In this document: positions 1 through 7,609 of the stretch, piece after piece
Numbering within the stretch: the first letter of the stretch is position 1
How the letters are laid out: each line of letters begins with the position of its first letter
Assembly (NCBI GenBank): GCA_026129095.1
Contig: JAHCIT010000020.1
Coordinates: 1 to 17,522 of the forward strand
DNA from: Deltaproteobacteria bacterium
GTDB lineage: Bacteria; JAGRBM01; JAHCIT01
Reading direction: 5' to 3'
DNA length: 17,522 bases
Position numbers and translations under genes: made by a program
Notes under the pieces: generated by a model
The model's database searches: none
Told to the model about the DNA's origin: nothing
What the model saw: only the letters and a program-made list of their open reading frames with translations

Positions 1-30
1 ATATGGGCCGAAAACGGCGGTCGTCTCATT

Positions 31-107
31 TGGCGGGCCCAGAGAGATTCGAACTCCCGACCTTCTGGTTCGTAGCCAGACGCTCTATCCAACTGAGCTA
101 TGGGCCC
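31..107 (-). tRNA. tRNA-Arg (anticodon ACG)
   Basis: Read on the minus strand, this is a complete cloverleaf with an encoded CCA. The acceptor GGGCCCA pairs with TGGGCCC, followed by discriminator G and CCA. The D arm contains AGCTCAGTTGGATAGAGC, the anticodon stem TCTGG/CCAGA encloses loop CTACGAA (anticodon ACG), and the T arm has GTTCGAATC. ACG (read as ICG after deamination) decodes CGU/CGC/CGA arginine codons. It lies downstream of the floA-type operon but probably has its own promoter. Confidence 0.97.
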
Positions 108-119
108 ATCGACGGACGG

Positions 120-154
120 ACCACTCCTGTCCGCCGGTGAAGGAGTGGTTTTCT
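120..154 (+). terminator. hairpin plus T-tract, plus-strand terminator-like
   Basis: ACCACTCC (120-127) pairs with GGAGTGGT (142-149) across a 14-base loop, and TTTTCT follows. This has the form of a rho-independent terminator for plus-strand transcription, yet no plus-strand gene lies to its left. On the minus strand the same bases form the leader and -10 region of the tRNA-Arg gene. It may block antisense transcription leaving the tRNA, or the stem may be coincidental. Confidence 0.35.
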
Positions 155-178
155 AGAGAGTCGGGACGCTGAAGGCAA
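150..178 (-). promoter_or_regulatory. sigma70-type promoter for tRNA-Arg
   Basis: On the minus strand TTGCCT (173-178) and TAGAAA (150-155) are separated by exactly 17 bases, placing the transcription start about 35 bases before the tRNA 5' end. The same -35 hexamer occurs in the promoter proposed for tRNA-Thr. The assignment rests on motif and spacing only. Confidence 0.4.
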
Positions 179-229
179 GAGCGGCGCGGGAGGCCCAAGG
201 CAGGCCGGAAACGGATGCTTATTGAGGGA

Positions 230-907
230 CTAGCGAGCCGGGAATTTCCAGCGGCGACGGGCGACAGGTGGCCCGATGATTTCAGAGACAACAAATGCGG
301 CGGCCGCCGTCCGGGGGTTCCTAAGCATCGCCGTCGCCGAAATGGCTGGCGCTGACGGTGGAGGCGCAGCCGGGCCACCGCGTCCGGAACGTGCCGGAGC
401 CGCGGGCTTCCGGACCGCCGCTTCAGCCCGCTGCCGGTCGAGCTTGCGGACACGGCCCTCCAGTTCCCGAAGTGCGGCATTCCAGTCCCGGCCGGTGGTT
501 TCCCGGGTTTCCGATTGGTCGCGTGAATGCTCACTCGGACGGGCGGGTGAAGGGATATTCACCGGCCGGGATTCGGCCTCGCGGGGAGGCACGCCAGGTT
601 TCTCACGCGGCTTCTCCTCGCGGCGCTCACGGTGAATGCCGTAAGGATCCCGGCGGACCGGTGCGGGCACAGGCTGCGGAGGGGCCGATGACGGCTCACT
701 TTCCTTGCGTGACCCTGGCACCGGGCGGCCCTGCGCGTCATAGTAAACCTCCTCATCCCAGCCGAGGGGCTCCGGCGCATCGTCTGCATTTTCGCCGTCC
801 GGCGGACTCTTCTTGAACGCCGCCTGGATCACCGAAATGACGATGTACAGGATGAAGGCGATGAGCCCGATATGGTCGAGCAAGTCGGCTCGCATGGCAT
901 CCATCAC
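230..907 (-). CDS. hypothetical one-pass membrane protein with conserved C-terminal tail
   Basis: A 225-residue protein of unknown function, last gene of the NfeD-FloA operon and 39 bases after floA. It has a single hydrophobic segment at about 12-30 (IGLIAFILYIVISVIQAA), a long Pro/Arg/Glu-rich probably disordered region (35-135), a short charged coiled-coil-like stretch (140-165), and a tail at 193-218 (MLRNPRTAAAAFVVSEII, then GPP). Tails of the form 'LRxPxxLRQAxxLxEIxGPP' recur on otherwise unrelated membrane and coiled-coil proteins of Deltaproteobacteria, as I recall them. The start is GTG at 907 or the adjacent ATG at 904; AGGAG lies 10 bases before the GTG. The position next to floA resembles that of yqfB in the Bacillus yqeZ-yqfA-yqfB cluster, but no sequence similarity is claimed. 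It may tether a partner to FloA membrane domains (inference). Confidence 0.75.
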   Translation of the reverse strand: MMDAMRADLLDHIGLIAFILYIVISVIQAAFKKSPPDGENADDAPEPLGWDEEVYYDAQGRPVPGSRKESEPSSAPPQPVPAPVRRDPYGIHRERREEKPREKPGVPPREAESRPVNIPSPARPSEHSRDQSETRETTGRDWNAALRELEGRVRKLDRQRAEAAVRKPAAPARSGRGGPAAPPPSAPAISATAMLRNPRTAAAAFVVSEIIGPPVARRRWKFPAR

Positions 908-946
908 CGGTCCATTACTCCTGGGTTACGGCATCAGGCTGACAGG

Positions 947-1936
947 TCAGCTCTCGCCGCCATCCTTGGGAGGCTTCGACGACTGGCCAATCGACTCGCG
1001 CATACCGGTATCAGCCTGGATATTGCGAAGCTGGTAGTAGTCCATTACGCCCAGCCTCCCGGCACGGAACGCCTCGGCAATGGCCATCGGCACCTGGGCC
1101 TCGGCCTCGATCAGCTTGGCACGCATCTCTTCGGCACGGGCGCGCATCTCCTGTTCTTGCGCGATAGCCATCGCCCGGCGGCCTTCGGCCAGTGCCTGCG
1201 CCACCTTCTTGTCCGCCTCGGCCTGCGCCGTCTGGAGCTGGGCACCGATGTTTTCCCCCACATCCACGTCAGCAATGTCGATGGAAAGGATCTCGAACGC
1301 GGTACCGGCGTCCAGGCCTTTTGAAAGCACTGTCTTGGAGATCATGTCCGGGTTTTCCAGCACGACCTTGTGGTTGCCCGAGGAACCGATCGTGGTCACA
1401 ATGCCCTCTCCCACGCGGGCGACGATCGTCTCTTCGCCGGCGCCACCCACAAGCTTGTCGATATTGGTCCGCACGGTCACCCGGCTGATGGCCTTCAGCT
1501 GGATCCCGTCCTTCGCCACGGCAGCCACCAGCGGTGTCGTGATAACCTTCGGATTGACCGAGTTCTGCACCGCAGCCAGTACGTCACGGCCGGCAAGGTC
1601 AATGGCGGCGGCTTTCTCGAACGTCAGGCTGATGCCCGCCTTGTCGGCGCTGATGAGCGCATTGACGACACGGGGCACATCCCCGCCGGCAAGATAGTGT
1701 GATTCGAGCTTATCGATCGTGATCGGAATCCCCGCCTTTACCGCACTGATGCGGGCCGAAACGATCGGCGACGGCGGCACCCGGCGGAGCCGCATACCGA
1801 TCAGTGTCCCGATGCTCACGTAGGCGTTCGACGTCAGCGCCGCGATGTAGAGCCCCACCGGCACGAAGTAGAGCACCACAAAGAAAAGGATGATGAACAG
1901 CAGGATAAAAGGCGCGCCGATACTGAAGAAGTTCAT
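947..1936 (-). CDS. floA: flotillin-like protein FloA
   Basis: A 329-residue member of the FloA (YqfA) family, very close to the Bacillus subtilis protein along its whole length. FloA is a scaffold of functional membrane microdomains that affects membrane fluidity, secretion and protease activity. A hydrophobic membrane hairpin occupies about 5-40, followed by [44 protein letters not shown]-like [16 protein letters not shown] and [14 protein letters not shown], all hallmark blocks. The C-terminal third (about 230-300) is Ala/Glu/Arg-rich coiled coil, typical of flotillin oligomerisation. The open frame extends four codons upstream to a GTG at 1948, but ATG at 1936 is preferred because GGAGGG sits about 11-12 bases before it and abuts the GTG. 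It is co-transcribed with two NfeD proteins, its usual partners. Confidence 0.96.
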   Translation of the reverse strand: MNFFSIGAPFILLFIILFFVVLYFVPVGLYIAALTSNAYVSIGTLIGMRLRRVPPSPIVSARISAVKAGIPITIDKLESHYLAGGDVPRVVNALISADKAGISLTFEKAAAIDLAGRDVLAAVQNSVNPKVITTPLVAAVAKDGIQLKAISRVTVRTNIDKLVGGAGEETIVARVGEGIVTTIGSSGNHKVVLENPDMISKTVLSKGLDAGTAFEILSIDIADVDVGENIGAQLQTAQAEADKKVAQALAEGRRAMAIAQEQEMRARAEEMRAKLIEAEAQVPMAIAEAFRAGRLGVMDYYQLRNIQADTGMRESIGQSSKPPKDGGES

Positions 1937-2005
1937 GGGACGAGACACCCTCCACGAGGTTTTGCTTGTAAATGCCAGAGCCGCACAAACGGCCGGACCT
2001 GAACG

Positions 2006-2497
2006 TTACCCGTCCGAAACCGGTTCCACAAGGATACGGCGGCCTTCCACCTTTTTTACCCGCACGCGGGTGCCGCGCTGGATAAACGCGCAGTCCGCCA
2101 CCACATCCAGCCGTCTGCCAGCGATATCGGCCACCCCGGCGGGTCTCAGGTCCGTCTGGGCCATGCCCTCGGTTCCCTGCAATGCCGTCCATTCGGATGG
2201 CGCTGATTTGGCCTCGGAACCAATAGCCGTCTCCAGAACCAGCTTCCTGGCGTAGCGGCTGCGGAAGAAAACAGCCGCCATCACCGAGGCTGCCAGCGCA
2301 CTCACCCCCACTGCTCCGAATCCCCAGAGGTCCGGATTTTCCACCGGCAGATGAAAGGCATAGTAGGAGCCAGCGATCAGCAGGATCGCACCAGCTACCC
2401 CCAGAACGCCCCCTGGAACAAACAGCTCCAGGACGAGTAGCACGATCCCGGCCACCAGCAGGCCCACGACTGACGCGAATCCTTCGGGAAGGTTCAT
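2006..2497 (-). CDS. short NfeD family membrane protein
   Basis: A 163-residue NfeD-type protein without the protease domain. Hydrophobic segments cover about 8-60 and a further one about 60-78 (IVLLVLELFVPGGVLGVAGAI is the typical NfeD 'LE..xPG.G..G' membrane motif). The C-terminal part (about 100-160) has the pattern of the small OB-fold beta-barrel of NfeD: GTEGMAQTDLRPAG, then IAGRRLDVVADCAFIQRG, then VRVKKVEGRRILVEP. Its ATG overlaps the stop of the long nfeD gene by four bases (ATGA), and GGAAGGG precedes it, so the two are translationally coupled. Short NfeD proteins next to flotillin genes are thought to partner the flotillin in the membrane. Confidence 0.92.
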   Translation of the reverse strand: MNLPEGFASVVGLLVAGIVLLVLELFVPGGVLGVAGAILLIAGSYYAFHLPVENPDLWGFGAVGVSALAASVMAAVFFRSRYARKLVLETAIGSEAKSAPSEWTALQGTEGMAQTDLRPAGVADIAGRRLDVVADCAFIQRGTRVRVKKVEGRRILVEPVSDG

Positions 2498-3981
2498 GCC
2501 GCTTTCCCTTCCGGGGCCGCTTTCACCCAGATATGGGCCCCGTCCACCCGGATAACCTCAATGGCCGCACCGCGATCGATAAAGTCACCCTCGGTCTGCG
2601 CCATGTATTCCTCTCCGCCGATTTTGACCCGGCCCGAGGGGCGGAGCACCGTCACAGCCTCGCCACGGCGGCCCTTCAGGTCTAGGTCCCGTGCATAGGC
2701 CGCACTATCGCCAGAACCAGCCTGGAGTTCCGTTCCCAGGATAAGTCCGGATGGAACCGGTGCGCCCCCTGCGGTTTTCTGCCGGGGGAGGAGCCTTGCC
2801 AGCAGAAGCATACACACAATGGCAATACCCGACGACCAGATCAGGCGCGTTACGGCGTTGGTGATATCCGGCATGACGAAACCGCTGCCCACCAGCATGA
2901 GAACCAGCGAGGCCATGATCGCCAACATTCCGGCCAACCCCACGAAGCCGAACCCCGGCATGGCTATCAGTTCTATGACGAGTAACGCCACACCGATTAC
3001 AAAAATCACCAGTTCGGTGTAGGACGCAAGACCAGTGAGATAGTGCGCGAAGAAAAGAATGGCGAAGCATGACAGGGCAATGAACCCGAACACTCCGAAA
3101 CCCGGCGTCTGGTACTCAAGGTACGCACTGACCAGCATGATGATAAACAACAGGCTGGAAATGGCCTGTGACGTCAGGAAACCAGCAAGCCCCTCGCTCC
3201 ATGTGGTTTCAATCTCTTTTGGTACCGATGCGTCCCGCATCCCGAGTTGCCGGTAAAACTCCTCGGGCGATGAGGCAACGGCATCCGCCATCTTCCACTT
3301 GATCGCCTGTTCGGTGGTGAGCGTCACCAGCTTTCCCTTTTCGTTGAGGCCTTCAACCACCTTTTCGGCGTCCACCATCGCTTCGGCAATATCGCCATTC
3401 CGGCCTTTCAGTTCGGCCGTGGCGCGCATCTCCTGACGGAAGTAGCTTACGTATTTTTCGCCGACCGGCTTCGCTTCACCGCCACCGGGGGCCATCTGGA
3501 TCGGCGCAGCAGCGCCAATCGTGCCGCCGGGGGCCATGACGATCCGGTCAGAGGCCAGCGAAATCAGCGCGCCCGCCGAAATCGCCCGTGGATTCACATA
3601 AACGGCCGTGGGGATTTTCGACCGGACCAGAAGGTCACGAATCTGGATAGCCGCATCAACACGGCCGCCAAAGGTCTCCAGGTCAATCAGGAAAGCATTG
3701 GCCTTCTCTTTCTCGGCGAGCTGAATGGCCCGCTTGACGTAAGCAGATGTGGAGAGACTGATTTCGCCGTGAACCTTGATCTGGCGGACCTTCGTCCACT
3801 GGGCCGCTTGCGGAAAGAGGGGATTTTCCACCGGTGGCAGCTGGATAGCAGCTGGGCCGGCTGATTCCGGATCAGTTGCCGGGGGTTCTACAGCCGACAT
3901 TTCGGCCAGCCCCGGCAGCACGGCTGCCAGCCAGAGGAAACAGACAAGACCAAGCGGGTTCAGAAGATTCCGGTTAACCAC
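2494..3981 (-). CDS. long NfeD: membrane serine protease (ClpP/SppA-like) with OB-fold tail
   Basis: A 495-residue NfeD1b-type protein, first gene of the operon. Order of parts: N-terminal signal/anchor (about 5-28), periplasmic ClpP-class protease domain (about 60-270), four or five membrane helices (about 275-410), and a C-terminal OB-fold domain (about 420-495). The protease domain contains DLETFGGRVDAA, then NPRAISAGALISLASDRIVM with the expected nucleophile in ISAGA (about Ser135), and GTIGAAAPI. A Lys at about 176 (GEKYVSYF) is a candidate for the general base of the Ser-Lys dyad described for the Pyrococcus NfeD homologue (1510-N). A longer frame opens at 4140 but would overlap tRNA-Thr. 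GTG at 3981 directly precedes the signal sequence and is preferred, although no clear ribosome binding site lies before it. Confidence 0.9.
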   Translation of the reverse strand: MVNRNLLNPLGLVCFLWLAAVLPGLAEMSAVEPPATDPESAGPAAIQLPPVENPLFPQAAQWTKVRQIKVHGEISLSTSAYVKRAIQLAEKEKANAFLIDLETFGGRVDAAIQIRDLLVRSKIPTAVYVNPRAISAGALISLASDRIVMAPGGTIGAAAPIQMAPGGGEAKPVGEKYVSYFRQEMRATAELKGRNGDIAEAMVDAEKVVEGLNEKGKLVTLTTEQAIKWKMADAVASSPEEFYRQLGMRDASVPKEIETTWSEGLAGFLTSQAISSLLFIIMLVSAYLEYQTPGFGVFGFIALSCFAILFFAHYLTGLASYTELVIFVIGVALLVIELIAMPGFGFVGLAGMLAIMASLVLMLVGSGFVMPDITNAVTRLIWSSGIAIVCMLLLARLLPRQKTAGGAPVPSGLILGTELQAGSGDSAAYARDLDLKGRRGEAVTVLRPSGRVKIGGEEYMAQTEGDFIDRGAAIEVIRVDGAHIWVKAAPEGKAA

Positions 3982-3987
3982 ACCCGG

Positions 3988-4016
3988 ATCATATGCGTGC
4001 CAGCGGCCGGGAGCAA
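3988..4016 (-). promoter_or_regulatory. promoter for the NfeD-FloA operon
   Basis: On the minus strand TATGAT (3988-3993, 5 of 6 consensus bases) lies 17 bases from TTGCTC (4011-4016). Transcription would begin at about 3981, that is at the proposed GTG start of the long nfeD gene, which implies a leaderless or near-leaderless message. This fits the absence of a ribosome binding site there. The -35 is weak. Confidence 0.35.
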
Positions 4017-4045
4017 AGGGGGTACGCAGCCAACGTGCCCCGCCC

Positions 4046-4074
4046 TTGCCTTCCCGTGCCGGTTTGCCTACTAA
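4046..4074 (+). promoter_or_regulatory. promoter for tRNA-Thr
   Basis: TTGCCT (4046-4051) and TACTAA (4069-4074) are separated by 17 bases and followed by a GC-rich stretch, the discriminator type often found at stable-RNA promoters. The start would lie about 55 bases before the tRNA. The -10 is poor (3 of 6), but the -35 hexamer matches the one upstream of tRNA-Arg. Confidence 0.3.
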
Positions 4075-4135
4075 GGGCGGCCTGCCGTTCGGGCCGGTTT
4101 CCGGGCATTCCGAAGGGCTCCCCAAAGCCGGGAAG

Positions 4136-4211
4136 GCCACCTTAGCTCAGTTGGTAGAGCATCGCTTTCGTAAAGCGAGGGTCGTCGGTTCGATTCCGAC
4201 AGGTGGCTCCA
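4136..4211 (+). tRNA. tRNA-Thr (anticodon CGT)
   Basis: A complete plus-strand cloverleaf with encoded CCA. The acceptor GCCACCT pairs with AGGTGGC, then T and CCA. The D arm is TAGCTCAGTTGGTAGAGCA, the anticodon stem TCGCT/AGCGA encloses loop TTCGTAA (anticodon CGT, reading ACG), and the T arm contains GGTTCGATTCC. It is transcribed away from the NfeD operon and towards the VWA gene on the opposite strand. Confidence 0.97.
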
Positions 4212-4285
4212 GTCTTTATCCCTCTCATCCTGAACCGGCCAGATCAGGGCGGAAGTTTCGGAGCAACACGGCCGGTCCAGCACGG

Positions 4286-4312
4286 ATATTTACCGGCACC
4301 AATATTTACCGG
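4286..4312. repeat. short tandem direct repeat
   Basis: ATATTTACCGG occurs at 4286-4296 and again at 4302-4312, a 16-base period, in the 129-base gap between tRNA-Thr and the end of the VWA gene. It is AT-rich against its surroundings. No function is evident; it could be a paired protein-binding site or a decayed end structure. Confidence 0.5.
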
Positions 4313-4340
4313 ACGCCCGAAGAGGGGCAAAGGAGTGCCA

Positions 4341-6002
4341 TTATCTGCGCTCCCGTCGCCCCTTGAGATAGTCCACCAGCAGATACTTCCCGAGCGCGTT
4401 GGGCCGCGTATAGAAAGCCCGGCCCTTGTTGATGCGCGACAGCTTCGAGATAAACCCCACCAGCGCGGGTGAATCGTCCAGCATAAAGGTATTGATACGG
4501 ATCCCGTGCGCGCTAACACGTTCGACTTCCTTGAGGGTTTCCGCCGAGGCGCGCGGGCTGATGCCGCCGAAATCCCAGGGCCATTCGACCATCAGTTCGC
4601 CTTTCGAGACGTATGCTGTGGGCTGCCCGTCAGTGACAAGAATGATCTGGCGATTGGCATGCCGGTGACGCATCAGCAACCGGTCCGCAACGGCGAGTCC
4701 TTCCTGCAGATTCGTAAACGGATCGCCGGAGTTCCAGATCATCTCCGGCAGTTCGGATGGCTTCAGTTCCCGGGCCCGGGTGTAAAAGCCGACCGCATAG
4801 AACTTGTCCCGGGGGAACCTGGTCCGGATGAGATGGGAAAGGGCGAGCGCAACCTTTTTCGCTGCCGGGAAGCGGCCTTCCCAGCTCATCGACCAGCTCA
4901 TGTCGATCAGCATGGCTGTTGCCGTTTCGGTTGTGTGCTCAATGTCGTGAACTTCCATGTCGTCCGGGTGAATGCGGACTGGCAGCCGGGCGCCATTGCG
5001 GGCGAGTGCATTCCGGAATGTCCGCCCCAGGTCCATATGGAACGCATCCCCATACTGATATGGCTTTGTACTTTCAGGCATCACCCGGCCCGGCCCCCGG
5101 TGTGGCGTTTCGTGTGGACCGAGACTCTCGCGATTCAGGCCGTCATAGATATCGCCCAGGGCCCGTGCCCCAATCTTGCGGATCGCCTTAGGCGTGAGTT
5201 CTGGCCGGCCTTCACCACCAATAAGTCCTTCCTTTTCAAACTGCTTGCGGAGATCACGCAGGATCAGGAATGACTGGATGCCCTCCTCGGAAAGCATATC
5301 CTTCAGTTCTTCTGGGGAAATCTCCCTCAAATCACCGCTTTCCAGTGCCCGTTCCAGTTCAGAGAGGCGCTGGAACCGGCGCATCATCTCCACCCCACCG
5401 TTAAAATCGAGTTGTTCATCCCCAGTAAACATGCGGTCATAGCGATCCCGGAAGTTCTCCAGATCCCGGATATCGTCGAGCCGTTCACGCAACTCCTCAT
5501 AAAGTTCCTTTGCACGCTCATCCAGAAAGTCATAGCTCTCCAGCGACTCAACAGCCTTCGCCAGTCCAGAGGGGAGGTGATCAAGACGGTTTTCACGCTC
5601 TTCGCGGTCCTTTGGGTCCAGTCCCGGTGTCTGCATCATCGTCTGGAGTTCGAATGTGCGCAGATCGTTCAGCTTCTGCCGGATTTCGTCGAGCGCGCTG
5701 TCAAGGTTCGCCTGCTGGAACATCTCCTCCCGGCGGCGGCGGAGTTCCTGCATCAGGTCCGACAGCCCCATGACACGAAAATTGCGGGACGGCAGCTGAA
5801 AGCCGTTCCGCATCATCCATTCGAATGCCTCTTCGGCATTGAACCCATAGATCAGGTTTTCGGCGAGTTCCTCAAAAGCGTCGTTCAGTGGGAAACTGGC
5901 ATCGCCCTCGCCGCCCGCCTCTTTCCCGCCGGAACCCGTGTCCGCAGCAAACGGCTTCTGCGAACCGTCCCACCGGGAATAACGTATCTTGCGAGCGCTC
6001 AT
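4341..6002 (-). CDS. VWA-domain protein, partner of the AAA+ ATPase
   Basis: A 553-residue cytoplasmic protein. The N-terminal two thirds are charged and helical (long coiled-coil-like runs at about 85-120, 155-190 and 205-260), with no recognised domain. The C-terminal von Willebrand A domain (about 355-545) has an intact metal-ion-dependent adhesion site: Asp367-x-Ser369-x-Ser371 (LIDMSWSMS), Thr430 (DPFTNLQEG) and Asp458 (ILVTDGQPTAY). It lies 20 bases downstream of the MoxR-type ATPase gene, the classic ATPase/VWA pairing in which the VWA protein acts as a co-chaperone or substrate adaptor, as in ChlI/ChlD magnesium chelatase. The pair resembles Mycobacterium tuberculosis Rv0958/Rv0959 in architecture (from memory). 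A GAGG sequence lies before the ATG. The substrate is unknown; cobalt or magnesium chelation should not be assumed. Confidence 0.88.
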   Translation of the reverse strand: MSARKIRYSRWDGSQKPFAADTGSGGKEAGGEGDASFPLNDAFEELAENLIYGFNAEEAFEWMMRNGFQLPSRNFRVMGLSDLMQELRRRREEMFQQANLDSALDEIRQKLNDLRTFELQTMMQTPGLDPKDREERENRLDHLPSGLAKAVESLESYDFLDERAKELYEELRERLDDIRDLENFRDRYDRMFTGDEQLDFNGGVEMMRRFQRLSELERALESGDLREISPEELKDMLSEEGIQSFLILRDLRKQFEKEGLIGGEGRPELTPKAIRKIGARALGDIYDGLNRESLGPHETPHRGPGRVMPESTKPYQYGDAFHMDLGRTFRNALARNGARLPVRIHPDDMEVHDIEHTTETATAMLIDMSWSMSWEGRFPAAKKVALALSHLIRTRFPRDKFYAVGFYTRARELKPSELPEMIWNSGDPFTNLQEGLAVADRLLMRHRHANRQIILVTDGQPTAYVSKGELMVEWPWDFGGISPRASAETLKEVERVSAHGIRINTFMLDDSPALVGFISKLSRINKGRAFYTRPNALGKYLLVDYLKGRRERR

Positions 6003-6022
6003 CGGATGACCTCACGGCCCCT

Positions 6023-7420
6023 CTACCGGTAGACCGTCGTGCCCTTCTCGCTTACTTCCTTGTTCAGCTTGCCGCTGAGGTGCAATCCCTCGAAGATGAA
6101 CTCCACGGCAGCAGCGATCTCGCCGGATGCCACGGCCCCGGCCTTTTCGACGGCTGCCCGCAGCCCCTTGATTTCGTCCAGCCCCTGCACGTAGTCGGCC
6201 GAGGGCATTGTTTCCCCCACCTCCACACCCCATCCCTGCCGGAAGGCAGCGATCACTTCATGCAACTGTTCCAGCTCGAACCACTCTCCAAATACCCGCA
6301 AGACCGCCTTGCCCAGAATCTTCCGGAACAGTTCCATGGGATCACCGTCGTCGCCACGCATCTCAAATTCGAGTTTTCCCAGCGATGATGCCGCGAGATT
6401 GTCCAGATCCGATATCCGGGGCACGGCCGCTTCCTCGCCGAGGAGCAGGGCCCGTTTTTCGGCAGCGGCGACGAGTGTCTCGTAATTGGCGATACTCAGC
6501 CTGACACTGACTCCCGATCGCTGGTCCACCGCCGGGTGCTCGCGGGCCTGACGGCTGAACTCGGCCACAATATCAAGCAGATAACGGGGCACACTGGCCC
6601 TCATCGCGCCAATGACCGGACGGGACTGCTCGGCCTCGATGATCGCTGCTTCCGTCTCCCGGTCCAGCGGATAGTGGGTGCGGACCAGGGATTCATACCG
6701 GTCCTTGAGCGGCGTAATGATCCGTCCCCGGTTGGTATAGTCCTCGGGATTGGCTGTCGCCACGACCATGATATCGAGCGGCAGCCGTATCCGGTAACCC
6801 TTGATCTGGAAATCCCGCTCCTCGAGTACGTTGAAGAGCGCCACCTGAACCTTTTCTGGCAAATCCGGGAGTTCGTTGATGGCAAATATCCCCCGGTTGG
6901 TGCGCGGGATGATGCCGTAATGGATCGTTCGCTCATCGGCGAGATAGCGCCCCTCGGCCACCTTGACCGGATCGATCTCGCCGATGAGGTCAGCAGTGGA
7001 GACATCCGGGGTAGCGAGTTTTTCCCCGTAGCGGCGATCCCGGCCGATCCATTCGATCTCGGTCCGGTCACCGTCCCTGGCCAGCCGCTCACGGGCCTCC
7101 AGGGATATGGGTGCGAAGGGAGAATCGTTTATTTCGCTCCCCTTCACTACCGGTATCTCGTCGTCGAGCAGAGTCGGGAGTGCCCTCAGGATACGTGATT
7201 TTGCCTGACCCCGCTCACCAAGAAGAATAATGTCGTGACCTGCCAGAACGGCATGAACGAGCTGAGGGACGACCGTGTCCTCGAACCCCTGAAGCCACGG
7301 GAAAATCTTCTCGCCGCTCTTCAGCTTGCGGATCAGGTTCTTGCGCATCTCGTCGCGCACGGTAAAGGCCGGGTATTCGGAAGCCTTGAGTTCGCCAAAT
7401 GTCCGGGGGCGGGCGTTCAT
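6023..7420 (-). CDS. MoxR / magnesium-chelatase-like AAA+ ATPase
   Basis: A 465-residue AAA+ ATPase of the helix-2-insert clade. The Walker A-type loop is GERGQAKS (68-75, catalytic Lys74). The Walker B segment is GIFAINELPDL (Asn182-Glu183, NE rather than DE, as I recall from this subfamily). Sensor 1 is ATANPEDYTNRGRI (Asn224), and the arginine-finger candidate is in PLKDRYE (Arg241). The C-terminal region (about 270-465) is the helical lid and a tail that probably contacts the VWA partner. The frame is open far upstream of the ATG, but that extension is antisense to the next gene and is spurious. ATG at 7420 has AAAGGAAACGC just before it. ATPases of this kind remodel partner complexes, often inserting cofactors. 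Confidence 0.92.
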   Translation of the reverse strand: MNARPRTFGELKASEYPAFTVRDEMRKNLIRKLKSGEKIFPWLQGFEDTVVPQLVHAVLAGHDIILLGERGQAKSRILRALPTLLDDEIPVVKGSEINDSPFAPISLEARERLARDGDRTEIEWIGRDRRYGEKLATPDVSTADLIGEIDPVKVAEGRYLADERTIHYGIIPRTNRGIFAINELPDLPEKVQVALFNVLEERDFQIKGYRIRLPLDIMVVATANPEDYTNRGRIITPLKDRYESLVRTHYPLDRETEAAIIEAEQSRPVIGAMRASVPRYLLDIVAEFSRQAREHPAVDQRSGVSVRLSIANYETLVAAAEKRALLLGEEAAVPRISDLDNLAASSLGKLEFEMRGDDGDPMELFRKILGKAVLRVFGEWFELEQLHEVIAAFRQGWGVEVGETMPSADYVQGLDEIKGLRAAVEKAGAVASGEIAAAVEFIFEGLHLSGKLNKEVSEKGTTVYR

Positions 7421-7534
7421 GCGTTTCCTTTCACTTACCAGCAGGAGAGCGCGGATATCCGTTTTCTCCGGCAAGGCTACCGGCTCCGCCCAGGCGATAC
7501 AATCCGGCCTGACCACACGCCGGAGCACCCGGGG

Positions 7535-7563
7535 TTGAACCTGACTCCCCGGTGCGGCACAAT
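7535..7563 (+). promoter_or_regulatory. sigma70-type promoter for the lysine-rich secreted protein
   Basis: TTGAAC (7535-7540) and CACAAT (7558-7563) are separated by 17 bases, giving a 5' leader of about 40 bases before the ATG at 7610. It lies in the 189-base divergent region shared with the ATPase gene. No equally good promoter was found for the ATPase side. Confidence 0.4.
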
Positions 7564-7609
7564 CCTTGCCGATCCCGGTCATCCTGAATTGCATGAAAGG
7601 CAGATAAAC

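Noticed and set aside
3964-3996. A ten-codon frame (MIRVWLTGIF) overlapping the nfeD start, as a leader peptide
   Set aside because: No ribosome binding site, and the ATG lies within the proposed -10 element, so it would be upstream of the transcript start.
2494-4140. Start of the long NfeD at ATG 4140
   Set aside because: It would overlap the tRNA-Thr gene and place 53 low-complexity residues before a normal signal peptide. GTG 3981 fits better.
4071-4283. A 70-codon minus-strand frame containing LSESNRRPSLYESDALPTEL
   Set aside because: It is the reverse translation of tRNA-Thr. This string is a familiar spurious protein in databases and has no independent support.
4341-7420. Magnesium or cobalt chelatase subunits for chlorophyll or cobalamin synthesis
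   Set aside because: The ATPase and VWA domains are related to chelatase subunits, but no tetrapyrrole gene or large H-type subunit is present. The general MoxR/VWA reading is safer.
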